This document shows positions 26,936 to 35,085 of a stretch of DNA of 64,000 nt, in pieces (the stretch's first letter is position 1; every line of letters starts with the position of its first letter). The notes beneath the pieces are model-generated. The model was not told the origin of the DNA. It was given only the letters and a program-made list of their open reading frames with translations, and made no database searches. Source of the stretch: Tenacibaculum finnmarkense (GTDB lineage Bacteria > Bacteroidota > Bacteroidia > Flavobacteriales > Flavobacteriaceae); the NCBI RefSeq assembly GCF_900239185.1, contig NZ_OENA01000049.1, forward strand, positions 1-64,000, read 5' to 3'. Made by a program: the position numbers and the translations under genes.

Positions 26936-29143
26936 ATGAAGAAAATAGGACTGTTCGGATTTCTTTTATGTACTAGTTTGCTTGTTAAAGCACAATCGTA
27001 TGTTGGCTTTCATTCTGATAATTATAATGGAGTGCATGGTGTAATTTTTAATCCTGCAAATATTGTAGATTCTCGTTTTAAAACCGATGTAAATATAGTG
27101 TCGGCAAGTGCGCTTTTAAGTAATGATTATTTCGGGCTTAATCTAAATAAAATAGATAGCAATACTTTTGATGAAAACACTTTTGATAACGACAGAAATA
27201 CCTTAAAAACACCAACAGACAATAATAATTTGTTTGCAAATGTAGATGTTATGGGACCTTCGTTTATGTTTAATATCAACAAAAATAATTCGATTGCTGT
27301 TTTTACTAGAGCTCGATCGGTTGCAAATATATCTGAAATAAATGGAACTCTTTTTGATGAATTAAGTAATGATTTTGATGATAAAAAAGACTTTAATATT
27401 AATGAAGGAGACTTCAGTGGAAGCGTTCATGCTTGGGCAGAAGTTGGTGTTTCTTACGCAAGAGTAATCTTTAATAATCAAGAGCACTTTTTAAAAGGAG
27501 GTTTGTCGTTAAAGTATCTTCAAGGGATAGGGTTTTACACAGCTCAAGGTAATGATGTTAATTTTGATTATGATGTAGATGGAACTGCTTTACCAAATGG
27601 TCAAACTACAGGATCTATTGATTCAGATGGAGCATTATCGTATTCAAGAAGTAGTAATTTAATAGACGATTCATCTGATTCAAACGATTTTGAACTTATT
27701 GATGGGGCTACGAGTTTTGGTGCTGATTTTGGTTTTGTATATGAATGGCGTCCTGACCATAAAGACTATAAAGTAAGTAATAAAAGCGGGAAATCATTTG
27801 ACTTTAAAAATAAGAATAAATACAAATTAAAAGCGTCATTATCGGTAACTGATATCGGAGGAATTTCTTATAAAGGATCAGAAAAAAACAGTTATAATTT
27901 ATCAGGGCTTAATATCAATGAAGATACCTTTAATAGTTATGATGATTTAGAAGATACTTTACAGAACATTTATACCGAAACTAAAACGACAGAAGATGTT
28001 CGTATTTCACTTCCAACGGCTTTACATATGGCGGTTGATTATAATATTAACAACCTATTTTATGTAAATTTAAACTACGATGCAGGTTTAAGAAAAGTAG
28101 CAGAAAACACCAATAATATTGCAAGCAGTATTACTTTAACGCCACGATTTGAATCAAAATGGTTTAGTTTTTATTCTCCTATCGGAATTAATAAACACAG
28201 TAATTTTTCATGGGGAGCAGGGCTTCGTGCAGGACCTTTATTTGTAGGATCAGGATCTGTTTTATCAAATTTAATTTCAAAAGAATCGAAGTCTGCAGAT
28301 GTATATGTTGGTTTAAAAATTCCTATTTATCAAGGGAAATTAAAAGATAAAGACAAGGATGGTATTTTTGATAAATTAGATATGTGCCCTAAGCAAGCAG
28401 GACCTCTTGAAAACGATGGTTGCCCTTGGAAAGATACCGACGGTGATACTGTTTTAGATAAAGATGATGCTTGCCCAGAAGTAGCAGGAGTCATTGAAAA
28501 CAAGGGTTGCCCATGGAAAGATACCGATGGCGATACTATTTTAGATAAAGATGATACTTGCCCAGAATTAGCAGGAACGCCTGAAAATAATGGTTGCCCT
28601 GATACTGATAAAGATGGAATTTCTGACGATAAAGACGCTTGTAAAGACCTTGTCGGACCTCTAGAAAACAACGGTTGTCCTTGGAGCGATACTGATAAAG
28701 ATGGCGTTGCCGATAAGGATGATAAATGCCCAACTGTAGCAGGATTGTTAGAAAAGCAAGGATGCCCTGAGGTAGTAATTACCAAAGCAGCAAAAGCGAA
28801 ATTAGATGAATTTGCAAGAGCAATTTATTTTAACTCGGGTAAATCAACTTTTAAGCCAGGTGTTGCATCAAAATTAGATTTAATGGCTAAAATTATGCAA
28901 GAATATGCTACGGCAAAATTTAATATTGAAGGACATACAGACAGTGCAGGATCGGCAGTAACGAATCAGCGTTTTTCTGATAAAAGAGCCAAAGCAGTTT
29001 TAGATTATTTAGTAAAAACAGCAGGAATTAAAGCGGATAGGTTAACTTCTGTAGGCTATGGTGAAAATAACCCAATTTCAACCAATAAAACAAGAGCAGG
29101 AAGAGCAGAAAACAGGCGTGTAGAAATAAAATTAGTAAAATAA
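26936..29143 (+). CDS. OmpA-family outer-membrane protein with DUF5723-like barrel and TSP3 repeats
   Basis: Large outer-membrane protein that probably anchors the envelope to peptidoglycan. From ATG 26936 it has 735 residues, starting with a signal peptide (MKKIGLFGFLLCTSLLVKAQ). The N-terminal 440 residues are a beta-barrel-like region resembling DUF5723. Residues about 470-608 are calcium-binding thrombospondin type-3 repeats (DTDGDTVLDKDDACP and variants, five to six units each with a CP step). The OmpA C-terminal peptidoglycan-binding domain occupies about 618-735 (NIEGHTDSAGSA, RAKAVLDYLV, NRRVEIKLVK). The earlier ATG at 26897 overlaps the promoter and would precede the signal peptide. 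A terminator follows. Confidence 0.92.
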   Translation: MKKIGLFGFLLCTSLLVKAQSYVGFHSDNYNGVHGVIFNPANIVDSRFKTDVNIVSASALLSNDYFGLNLNKIDSNTFDENTFDNDRNTLKTPTDNNNLFANVDVMGPSFMFNINKNNSIAVFTRARSVANISEINGTLFDELSNDFDDKKDFNINEGDFSGSVHAWAEVGVSYARVIFNNQEHFLKGGLSLKYLQGIGFYTAQGNDVNFDYDVDGTALPNGQTTGSIDSDGALSYSRSSNLIDDSSDSNDFELIDGATSFGADFGFVYEWRPDHKDYKVSNKSGKSFDFKNKNKYKLKASLSVTDIGGISYKGSEKNSYNLSGLNINEDTFNSYDDLEDTLQNIYTETKTTEDVRISLPTALHMAVDYNINNLFYVNLNYDAGLRKVAENTNNIASSITLTPRFESKWFSFYSPIGINKHSNFSWGAGLRAGPLFVGSGSVLSNLISKESKSADVYVGLKIPIYQGKLKDKDKDGIFDKLDMCPKQAGPLENDGCPWKDTDGDTVLDKDDACPEVAGVIENKGCPWKDTDGDTILDKDDTCPELAGTPENNGCPDTDKDGISDDKDACKDLVGPLENNGCPWSDTDKDGVADKDDKCPTVAGLLEKQGCPEVVITKAAKAKLDEFARAIYFNSGKSTFKPGVASKLDLMAKIMQEYATAKFNIEGHTDSAGSAVTNQRFSDKRAKAVLDYLVKTAGIKADRLTSVGYGENNPISTNKTRAGRAENRRVEIKLVK

Positions 29144-29162
29144 TTAGAACATTTTACTTTAT

Positions 29163-29195
29163 AAAAAAAGCCTTGAAGAAATTCAAGGCTTTTTT
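29163..29195. terminator. bidirectional terminator
   Basis: AAAAAAGCCTTGAA (29164-29177) pairs with TTCAAGGCTTTTTT (29182-29195), between convergent genes. Confidence 0.9.
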
Positions 29196-29218
29196 AGTTT
29201 GTAAGATTAAATTTAAAA

Positions 29219-29524
29219 CTACTTCACTATTTTAATAGCGCTTGCTTTAAACCGATTATTTTCAAGTTTTCCAGTAACCGATACCTTTCTGATAACGTTA
29301 CATAAACCAATATTTTTATCGTGAGCATCACCAAAATCATCAATTTTAGCACCGTCAACAAAATACGCTTTATCGTCAATTTTTATGGCTAAATCACAGC
29401 CTTTTTGACTATCAATTCCAAACTGACATTGTCCGCAAGAAGCTTCTGTAATAAAGGTTTTTTCAGCAGAATTTGAACAAGAATCTATTATTGCGAATAA
29501 AAATATAAAAAGTAATTTTTTCAT
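29219..29524 (-). CDS. small cysteine-containing lipoprotein (DUF6370-like)
   Basis: A 101-residue exported protein: signal sequence ending IIDSCSNS (lipobox Cys16), then SCGQCQFG, a GCDLAI step and a later LCNVIRK, so the mature part has four Cys besides the lipid-anchored one. The layout agrees with what I recall of DUF6370 proteins; the CxxC could bind a metal, but no function is known. It lies 24 bp after trpS on the same strand (trpS is upstream in transcription), so the two could be cotranscribed. Confidence 0.7.
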   Translation of the reverse strand: MKKLLFIFLFAIIDSCSNSAEKTFITEASCGQCQFGIDSQKGCDLAIKIDDKAYFVDGAKIDDFGDAHDKNIGLCNVIRKVSVTGKLENNRFKASAIKIVK

Positions 29525-29547
29525 GTTATTTTAAAATTTTCAGCAAA

Positions 29548-30516
29548 TTAATATCCTATTTTTTTACGAACTCTTTGTAAAACATCAGTAGCTACAACAC
29601 GGGCTTTTTCGGCACCAATTGCTAAGGCTTTATCTATTTCATTTCTGTTTTCCATGTAATACGCATATTTTGTACGAACTTCAGCAAACTCTTCAATAAT
29701 TAACTCGTATAATGCTTGTTTTGCATGACCGTAACCATAATTCCCACCTTCATAATTAGCACGCATTTCTGCAATTTGAGCATCGGAAGCTAATAATTTA
29801 TAAATAGCAAAAACATTGTCGGTATCAGGGTTTTTAACCTCTTCAAGGGCTTTGCTATCGGTTTGAATTCCCATTATTTGCTTGCGTAATTTTTTATCCG
29901 CTAAGAAAATATTGATAAAATTATTTCTTGATTTACTCATTTTTTCACCATCTGTTCCTGGAACTAATTTGGTGTTTTCGTTGGTTTTTCCTTGAGGTAA
30001 AACTAAGGTTTCACCAACTGTATTGTTAACTCTACTCGCTACATCACGAGCCATTTCTAAATGTTGTAATTGGTCTTTTCCTACGGGAACAATCTCGGCA
30101 TCATATAATAAAATATCGGCAGCCATTAACATTGGGTAGCTAAATAAACCACTATTTACATCGGCTAAACGGTCAGATTTATCTTTAAAACCATGCGCCA
30201 ATGTTAAACGTTGATACGGAAAATAACAACTCAAATACCATGATAATTCGGTTACTTGAGGAATATCACTTTGTCGATAAAAAACAGTTTTATTAATGTC
30301 AATTCCGCAGGCAAGCCAAGTAGCTGCTACACTATACGTGTTTTCTCTTAATTCGTTTCCGTCTTTAATTTGGGTTAACGAGTGCATGTCTGCAATAAAA
30401 ATATACGATTCATTTTTAGCATCATTTGCCATTTCAATGGCTGGTAAAATGGCACCTAATAAGTTCCCTAAGTGTGGAGTTCCTGTACTTTGTACTCCTG
30501 TTAAAATTCTTGACAT
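29548..30516 (-). CDS. trpS: tryptophanyl-tRNA synthetase
   Basis: Charges tRNA-Trp with tryptophan. The 322-residue protein is a class I synthetase with the HIGH-type motif PHLGN (14-18) and KMSKS (192-196), plus the family blocks GVQSTGTPHLGN, PMLMAADILLY and VPVGKDQLQHLEMARD. Length is normal. The minus-strand promoter is predicted in the gap before the divergent acyltransferase. Confidence 0.98.
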   Translation of the reverse strand: MSRILTGVQSTGTPHLGNLLGAILPAIEMANDAKNESYIFIADMHSLTQIKDGNELRENTYSVAATWLACGIDINKTVFYRQSDIPQVTELSWYLSCYFPYQRLTLAHGFKDKSDRLADVNSGLFSYPMLMAADILLYDAEIVPVGKDQLQHLEMARDVASRVNNTVGETLVLPQGKTNENTKLVPGTDGEKMSKSRNNFINIFLADKKLRKQIMGIQTDSKALEEVKNPDTDNVFAIYKLLASDAQIAEMRANYEGGNYGYGHAKQALYELIIEEFAEVRTKYAYYMENRNEIDKALAIGAEKARVVATDVLQRVRKKIGY

Positions 30517-30579
30517 ATGGCTGTTTTGAAAAAATTATCTAGCAATCTTTAGCGACTGCTAATACGACTTGTATAGTAG

Positions 30580-30609
30580 CAAAAATAAGCTTAAAATTGT
30601 TCAAACAAA
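30580..30609 (-). promoter_or_regulatory. candidate trpS promoter
   Basis: On the minus strand TTTG (30606-30609) is followed after 18 bp by TATTTTTG (30580-30587), near the Bacteroidota -33/-7 arrangement. ATG is 63 bp downstream. Confidence 0.45.
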
Positions 30610-30631
30610 AGAAATTACTACATTCGCATTT

Positions 30632-31417
30632 ATGAAATACATACTTTTTCCTTTTCGATTAATTTGGCGAGTTTGGTTTTACTTATTAATGATTATTTCG
30701 GTGCTTGTAATAGCGCCTTTTGTATTGGTGCTTTTATCCGAAGAAAAATATTACAGTTCTTTTTGGAAACTAATGCGAGCTTGGTCATTTTTTTTAATTT
30801 ATGCTATGGGTTTTAGGCTTGAATTTGAAAGACAAGAAAAGCTTAATCCTGAAAAAAGTTACATATTTATAGCAAATCACACCTCATTATTAGACCCGTG
30901 GATAATGATTGCCTCTAGTAAAAATCCAATTTTATTTGTAGGAAAAAAAGAGTTGTCAAAAGTGCCTTTATTTGGTTTTTTTTACAAAAAAGCGGTAATT
31001 ATGGTTGACAGAAGCGACCCTAATAGTAGAAGAAAAGTTTATGCCAGAATTAAAAAACGATTAGATAGCGGCTTGAGTATTGCCATTTATCCTGAAGGAT
31101 TAGTGCCAACCGAAGAGGTAGTTTTAGCGCCTTTTATGAATGGTGCATTTAATTTAGCAATACAATATGAAATGCCAATTGTACCACAAGTATATTTTGA
31201 TGCAAAACGCTTGTTTTCTTGGGATATTTTTAAAGGACACCCTGGTATTTTTAGAGTAAAACAACTTCCTTTTATACAGGTAGAAGGCTTAGTGATAAAA
31301 GATAGAAAAGTTTTAAATCAGCAAGCTTTTGATTTGTTAGAGAATGAATTATTAAATGATAAAAAGTATATGAAAGATACTAATTTAGCAAATAATGAGC
31401 GAAAAATTAAATCATAA
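30632..31417 (+). CDS. lysophospholipid acyltransferase family protein (PlsC-like)
   Basis: Membrane acyltransferase, 261 residues from ATG 30632 (MKYILFPFRLIWRVWFYLL); the longer TTG frame starts inside the trpS promoter region. There are hydrophobic segments at about 12-36 and 50-62. The acyltransferase motif H83-x4-D88 is in ANHTSLLDPW, and the second motif appears as YPEGLVPTE, with Leu where PEGTRS is usual. It could be a second lysophosphatidate acyltransferase or one acting on an ornithine- or glycine-type lipid, which flavobacteria make. Its 3' end overlaps the hemolysin III gene by 23 bp, so the two are translationally linked. Confidence 0.85.
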   Translation: MKYILFPFRLIWRVWFYLLMIISVLVIAPFVLVLLSEEKYYSSFWKLMRAWSFFLIYAMGFRLEFERQEKLNPEKSYIFIANHTSLLDPWIMIASSKNPILFVGKKELSKVPLFGFFYKKAVIMVDRSDPNSRRKVYARIKKRLDSGLSIAIYPEGLVPTEEVVLAPFMNGAFNLAIQYEMPIVPQVYFDAKRLFSWDIFKGHPGIFRVKQLPFIQVEGLVIKDRKVLNQQAFDLLENELLNDKKYMKDTNLANNERKIKS

Positions 31418-32036
31418 TTATAGCAATATCGAAGAAAAATTAAACGTTTTAACCCATGGTTTTGGCTTGTTATTGGCGACAATAGCCTTGCCTTTTTTAA
31501 TTTTAAAATCAGTTTTTTACCAAGGATTTTGGCAAATTGCTAGTTTTAGTATTTTTGGTTTTAGTTTAATTATTTTATATGCTGCTTCTACTTTTTACCA
31601 TGCCGCTAAAAACGCTAAAATCCGCCGAAGGCTTAATATTTTTGACCATGCGGCAATTTATGTATTAATAGCAGGAAGTTATACGCCTTTTTGCTTGGTG
31701 GTATTGCCCGAAAAAACAGGTTGGTATTTATTCATTTTTGTATGGTTATTTGCTTTGATAGGCGTTATTTTAAAGCTGTTTTTTACAGGGAAATTCGATA
31801 AACTATCAACCGCTTTATATTTGATAATGGGCTGGCAGGTTATCTTTTTAATAAATCCATTAATGGAAAATTTACCCTATAATGGGTTATTTTATTTAAT
31901 TGTAGGTGGTGTTTTTTATACGATTGGCGCTGTTTTATATTCGATTAAAAAAGTGCCGTATAATCATGCTATTTTTCATGTTTTTGTGCTTTTAGGAAGC
32001 TTTAGTCATTTTTGGGCAATTTATAAATATGTGTAA
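31395..32036 (+). CDS. hemolysin III / YqfA family membrane protein
   Basis: Integral membrane protein of 213 residues with seven predicted helices, of the hemolysin III (TrhA, PAQR-related) family. Family residues are visible: EKLNVLTHGFGLLLA in helix 1, SSTFYHAA-type sequence (AASTFYHAAKN), DHAAIYVLIAGSYTPF and a C-terminal FHVFVLLGSFSHFW with His residues that form the presumed metal site. Despite the name, bacterial members are linked to membrane lipid homeostasis rather than toxicity, and its overlap with an acyltransferase gene fits that view. It converges on the CYTH gene with only 2 bp between. Confidence 0.9.
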   Translation: MSEKLNHNYSNIEEKLNVLTHGFGLLLATIALPFLILKSVFYQGFWQIASFSIFGFSLIILYAASTFYHAAKNAKIRRRLNIFDHAAIYVLIAGSYTPFCLVVLPEKTGWYLFIFVWLFALIGVILKLFFTGKFDKLSTALYLIMGWQVIFLINPLMENLPYNGLFYLIVGGVFYTIGAVLYSIKKVPYNHAIFHVFVLLGSFSHFWAIYKYV

Positions 32037-32038
32037 TT

Positions 32039-32509
32039 TTACCACTTACAAAAGGGTAGTTTGCTTAAATTAGAATTGTAATATTTTACAATTCCTGTAA
32101 CTTCTTTTCCTAGCCAAGTTGGTTTTTCAAAGAGTTCATTTTCTTCGGATAATTCTATTTCAGCGACCACTAAACCTTTATTATCGCCTAGAAAATCATC
32201 AACTTCATACGTGTGGTTATTGGCTTTTACTAAATAGCGATATTTTTCAATAATTCCTTCTTCGCATAAATTAAATAAATCTTTTGCTTCTTGCAAAGGA
32301 ATCTCTTTTTCCCATTCATAACGAGTTGTTCCGCTTTTATTTGATGCACCTTTGATGGTTAAAAAACCGCTATCATCTTTTATTCGAACTCGTACAACGC
32401 GTTCTTTTTGAGAGTTTAAAAAGCCTTGTTTTATATAGCTTTTTTTGTAAGCAACTTGCTTATAAGCATCCGAAGTTACTAAGAATTTACGTTCTATTTC
32501 AAAGGTCAT
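32039..32509 (-). CDS. CYTH-domain phosphohydrolase
   Basis: A 156-residue CYTH (triphosphate tunnel metalloenzyme) protein. The ATG at 32509 places the ExExK signature at E4-I-E6-R-K8 (EIERKFLV), exactly where the family has it; the longer frame adds 23 unrelated residues. Further conserved parts: YIKQGFL, VRVRIKDDSGFLTIKG, TRYEWEKEIP, YEVDDFLGDNKGLVVAEIEL. Bacterial members of this short group hydrolyse tripolyphosphate or thiamine triphosphate rather than make cAMP, but the substrate cannot be fixed here. Confidence 0.9.
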   Translation of the reverse strand: MTFEIERKFLVTSDAYKQVAYKKSYIKQGFLNSQKERVVRVRIKDDSGFLTIKGASNKSGTTRYEWEKEIPLQEAKDLFNLCEEGIIEKYRYLVKANNHTYEVDDFLGDNKGLVVAEIELSEENELFEKPTWLGKEVTGIVKYYNSNLSKLPFCKW

Positions 32510-33094
32510 AATTTTTTTTGAGGATTGGTAATCGTTTGTAAATAAATCAAAGATAGTGTAGCGAAACAGATATTCCAATTCAAGTTAAACAGGTTTATCA
32601 CTTATAAATTTATTATTCGGTGTAACGTGTTTCTTATCAAAAGTAAAATACTTGTGAATACTCCGTGTGTTGGTTTATAATGATTCACGTGTAATTAACA
32701 TTTAATTAACATTTGTGTTTTCTTATTTTCAATTAGGGTTAATCCTAAAAACGTTAACATTTATTTAACTTTTTAATTATATGATTTAAAGGTATTTGTG
32801 TTTTTGAGAGGTGTTTTTTAACATTTAATCCCATTAATCTCATGAATTTATAATTAGGGTTAACCCTAATCCAATTAGGGTTAACCCTTAAAACGTTAAC
32901 ATTTTTTAAATAAAAAAAATTTAGTTTTACAACAGTATTAAAGAAGTAATTATTTTTTAATACTTGCTAGCTAGTAAAAAGAAGAAGGATGTTTATAAAT
33001 TGCGCGCATTTTTCTTTTTAATTTTTTTGATGTAATACCCTTGTTTTTAAAATAACAGGAGTAAAAATTAATGAATAAACTTAAAATTTAAAAA
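32510..33094. promoter_or_regulatory. long control region of the GLPGLI/peptide locus
   Basis: No gene in 585 bp. It carries several TTAACA motifs (around 32695-32770), three TTAGGGTTAACCCTAA-like palindromes and leader copy A. The stretch is too long and patterned for a simple promoter, and the motifs recur before the other leader copies. Confidence 0.6.
32733..32890. promoter_or_regulatory. three TTAGGGTTAACCCTAA-type palindromes
   Basis: Site 1 at 32733-32748 (TTAGGGTTAATCCTAA, one base off), site 2 at 32853-32870 (ATTAGGGTTAACCCTAAT, perfect 18-bp palindrome), site 3 at 32875-32890 (TTAGGGTTAACCCTTA). Sites 1 and 3 are followed by AACGTTAACATTT. A fourth site precedes leader B at 35103. 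The form suits a dimeric regulator, but no regulator gene is nearby. Confidence 0.5.
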
Positions 33095-33122
33095 ATGAAA
33101 AAAGTAATTTTAGTACTAGCAA
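32896..33122 (+). repeat. leader module, copy A
   Basis: A block nearly identical to copy C (36205-36431) and, over its 3' part, to copy B (35086-35274). It begins TTAACATTTTTTAAATAAA, passes GCTAGCTAGTAAAAAG, GAAGAAGGATG, the palindrome TGCGCGCA (33001-33008), a T-rich tract, and AATTAATGAATAAAC, and runs into the first codons of the peptide A gene. It should contain promoter and ribosome-binding site. A tiny upstream frame, MNKLKI, ends 6 bp before the start codon. Confidence 0.85.
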
Positions 33123-33301
33123 TTACAATGCTCTCTACATACACTCTAAGAGCAGAAGAAACAGTAGATGACTGTTTTGATACGGCAATAGAAAGCTTAG
33201 AATTAGCAGAAGAAAAATACGGTATGATGTCTGATGGTAGTGCTACGGATTATTTAAACTCGGCATATAGTAACTGCGTAACGTGGATGGAAACAAATTA
33301 A
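33095..33301 (+). CDS. small secreted peptide A with two cysteines
   Basis: Encodes 68 residues. The first 20 are a signal peptide (MKKVILVLAITMLSTYTLRA, cleavage after Ala20). The acidic mature part of 48 residues has C27 and C61 and resembles peptide B: DC-x-D-x-AI-x2-LE-x-AE ... N-x-AY-x2-C. I predict a helical hairpin closed by one disulfide. The first seven residues match peptide C because both are encoded by the end of the leader repeat. No known family recognised. A bacteriocin, signal or envelope-stress peptide are all possible. Confidence 0.7.
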   Translation: MKKVILVLAITMLSTYTLRAEETVDDCFDTAIESLELAEEKYGMMSDGSATDYLNSAYSNCVTWMETN

Positions 33302-33310
33302 TCTTTTAAT

Positions 33311-33502
33311 ATGAAATATATTTTAATAAGTTTGACTTTATCACTATCTATTTTTAATGATAAAGTTCAGGGAGAAGATTGTCTTGATTTTGCAATTGAT
33401 GCACTTGAAAGGGCTGAAGATTTTAGAGGTTCTTTAATGAATGATTTAGAGGGGACAGAGCTTATGAATCAGGCTTATGCTCAATGTAAAGGGCAAAGTT
33501 AA
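33311..33502 (+). CDS. small secreted peptide B, paralogue of A
   Basis: Encodes 63 residues with a signal peptide (MKYILISLTLSLSIFNDKVQG, cleavage near Gly21), then an acidic mature part with C24 and C59. It aligns with peptide A along its mature length (EDCLDFAIDALERAED against DDCFDTAIESLELAEE, and NQAYAQC against NSAYSNC), so the genes are tandem duplicates. The signal peptides differ. It lies 9 bp after peptide A and just before a hairpin without a T-run, so read-through into the GLPGLI gene is possible but may be reduced. Confidence 0.68.
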   Translation: MKYILISLTLSLSIFNDKVQGEDCLDFAIDALERAEDFRGSLMNDLEGTELMNQAYAQCKGQS

Positions 33503-33510
33503 AACTTTTA

Positions 33511-33538
33511 TAGACCTCTTTTTTAAGAAAGAGGTCTA
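33511..33538 (+). terminator. hairpin after peptide B (partial terminator or processing site)
   Basis: TAGACCTCTTT (33511-33521) pairs perfectly with AAAGAGGTCTA (33528-33538). No T-run follows, so attenuation or mRNA stabilisation is likelier than full termination. Confidence 0.6.
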
Positions 33539-33556
33539 GTTATAATAATAATAATA

Positions 33557-34300
33557 ATGAAAAACACCATTTTTTTAGTAATTTCTTTATTGGTAATAAC
33601 TGTATGTAATGCTCAAAAAGTGATTGGTAAAATAATATATAATGCAACTGTTGAACCAACAAAAGAGTATAAAGAAAAATATAAAAGCAAAAATTCAAGT
33701 CATGATAGGTTATTTAAAGCGATAGAAAAACAAGGGGAAAATTTTAACTTAGAACTTGTTTTTTCTAATAAAAATGCTGTTTACCAGTTGATTGAGCCAA
33801 TGCTTAGAGATTCTAAAGAGCAATATATTTTTAATATGGCTAAAGCAATATATAAAACCGGGCATAAGTTTTATAATTCATCTGAAAAAAAAACAATTAC
33901 AAAGGAGGTTGATTTTTTAGAAGAAAAATATTTAATAGAAACTAAATATACTTTTTCAAATTGGAAAATGCTAAACAAGCAAGAAAAAATTGGAAAATAT
34001 AATTGTTATTTAGCAGAGAGAGATTTTGAATATCAAACTAGAAAAGGAAAAACCAAAATTAAACAGTTAGTTTGGTATACCCCAGAAATTCCACTTCCTT
34101 TTGGTCCTTCTGAATTTGTAGGGTTTCCGGGATTAGTACTAAAAGTTCAGTCAGGTACAATTATATATAAAGCAAAAGTCATTAAATTAAATCCTAAAGA
34201 AAAAATTAAGTTAGATGTTTTTAAAGGAGGGAAAATAATTTCTGAAAAAGAATTTTCACAAATAACAAAAAAGGCTAGAGAGTATTTAATGAAGGGCTAG
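33557..34300 (+). CDS. GLPGLI-family secreted protein 1
   Basis: Exported protein of 247 residues. Signal peptide MKNTIFLVISLLVITVCNAQ; mature domain of the GLPGLI type (named for its best-conserved motif), here GFPGLVLKV near residue 196. Also conserved with the paralogues are KIGKYNCYLAE and WYTPEIPLPFGP. The family occurs in Bacteroidota, often in paralogous sets, and its function is unknown. The protein ends MKG then TAG, whereas two paralogues end KGY; the stop lies in a 17-bp sequence shared with the peptide C signal-peptide region, suggesting a recombination scar. Preceded by the peptide genes and a hairpin. Confidence 0.88.
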   Translation: MKNTIFLVISLLVITVCNAQKVIGKIIYNATVEPTKEYKEKYKSKNSSHDRLFKAIEKQGENFNLELVFSNKNAVYQLIEPMLRDSKEQYIFNMAKAIYKTGHKFYNSSEKKTITKEVDFLEEKYLIETKYTFSNWKMLNKQEKIGKYNCYLAERDFEYQTRKGKTKIKQLVWYTPEIPLPFGPSEFVGFPGLVLKVQSGTIIYKAKVIKLNPKEKIKLDVFKGGKIISEKEFSQITKKAREYLMKG

Positions 34301-34314
34301 CAATGGTATTTGCT
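34298..34314 (+). repeat. 17-bp match to the peptide C signal-peptide region
   Basis: TAGCAATGGTATTTGCT occurs here across the GLPGLI-1 stop and again at 36426-36442 inside the peptide C gene, where it encodes part of the signal peptide (VAMVFA). It may be the remnant of a deleted peptide gene. Confidence 0.45.
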
Positions 34315-34330
34315 TAAGCTTTTATATCTG

Positions 34331-35074
34331 ATGAAAATGAATTTATTATTTAAATTTTTAATTATCTTTTTGATGTTTTGTGAAGGAATAAATTCACAAA
34401 ATACTTTTAAAGCAAAATATAAAGTTAACATAGCTCATAAAATTAAACAAGCAGAAGTTAGTGATAGGATAAAAAATGAAAGACATAGAATGTTTTTATT
34501 GAACTCAAGAAAAAAATTTAATAAAATGGTTAAATCTGTTGAGAAATTTCACTATAACCTTGAGTTTAATAAAATAAAATCTATATTTTATCTTTCTAAA
34601 TCATTAGAAACAACAGATAGAGATTTATATTTTTTTAAAAAAGCAACAAATTTTTATGGAGAATATCATTCTTTAAAAGGAGTAATGACTAACAGTGTGA
34701 ATGCTTATGGTGAAGATTTTTTAGTAAAGAGACCTAATTACATTTGGAGTATTAGTTCTACATCTAAAAGAATAGGAAAATATCTATGTTATAAAGCTAC
34801 AACAACAGAACAAATACATACTTCGAAAGGGGTTTTTAAGAAAAAAATAATAGCATGGTTTGCTCCAGAAATTCCATTTAATTATGGTCCAAGAGATTAT
34901 ATTGGCCTACCAGGTTTAATCATTGAATTGCAAGATGGAAAAAGAACATATCTTCTTCAAGAACTAAAGAGTATCATAAAAATTAAAACAGAGAATAAAA
35001 AAGGGCAAAAAATAACATTAACTGAATTTAATTTAATAGGAAAAAAAATCAATGAAAAAAGACATAAAATATGA
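34331..35074 (+). CDS. GLPGLI-family secreted protein 2
   Basis: About 247 residues from ATG 34331 (a second ATG lies two codons on; a TTG seven codons upstream would begin inside the duplicated scar). Signal peptide MKMNLLFKFLIIFLMFCEG with cleavage before QNTF. The family marks are RIGKYLCYKATT, WFAPEIPFNYGP and the full motif GLPGLIIEL near residue 200. It begins 30 bp after GLPGLI-1, with no terminator between, so the two probably share a transcript. A paralogue of the neighbours; role unknown. Confidence 0.86.
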   Translation: MKMNLLFKFLIIFLMFCEGINSQNTFKAKYKVNIAHKIKQAEVSDRIKNERHRMFLLNSRKKFNKMVKSVEKFHYNLEFNKIKSIFYLSKSLETTDRDLYFFKKATNFYGEYHSLKGVMTNSVNAYGEDFLVKRPNYIWSISSTSKRIGKYLCYKATTTEQIHTSKGVFKKKIIAWFAPEIPFNYGPRDYIGLPGLIIELQDGKRTYLLQELKSIIKIKTENKKGQKITLTEFNLIGKKINEKRHKI

Positions 35075-35085
35075 TTAAAAATTAT

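Noticed and set aside
28330-28785. Minus-strand open frames opposite the TSP3 repeats of the OmpA gene
   Set aside because: They mirror the repetitive codons of the real gene, have no family resemblance and no promoter.
30569-30631. Longer start (TTG) for the second acyltransferase
   Set aside because: It begins inside the trpS promoter region and adds residues unlike the family; ATG 30632 is preferred.
32854-32869. Telomere-like sequence marking a linear replicon end or hairpin
   Set aside because: TTAGGG occurs only inside short palindromes within a gene-rich chromosome segment; there is no array.
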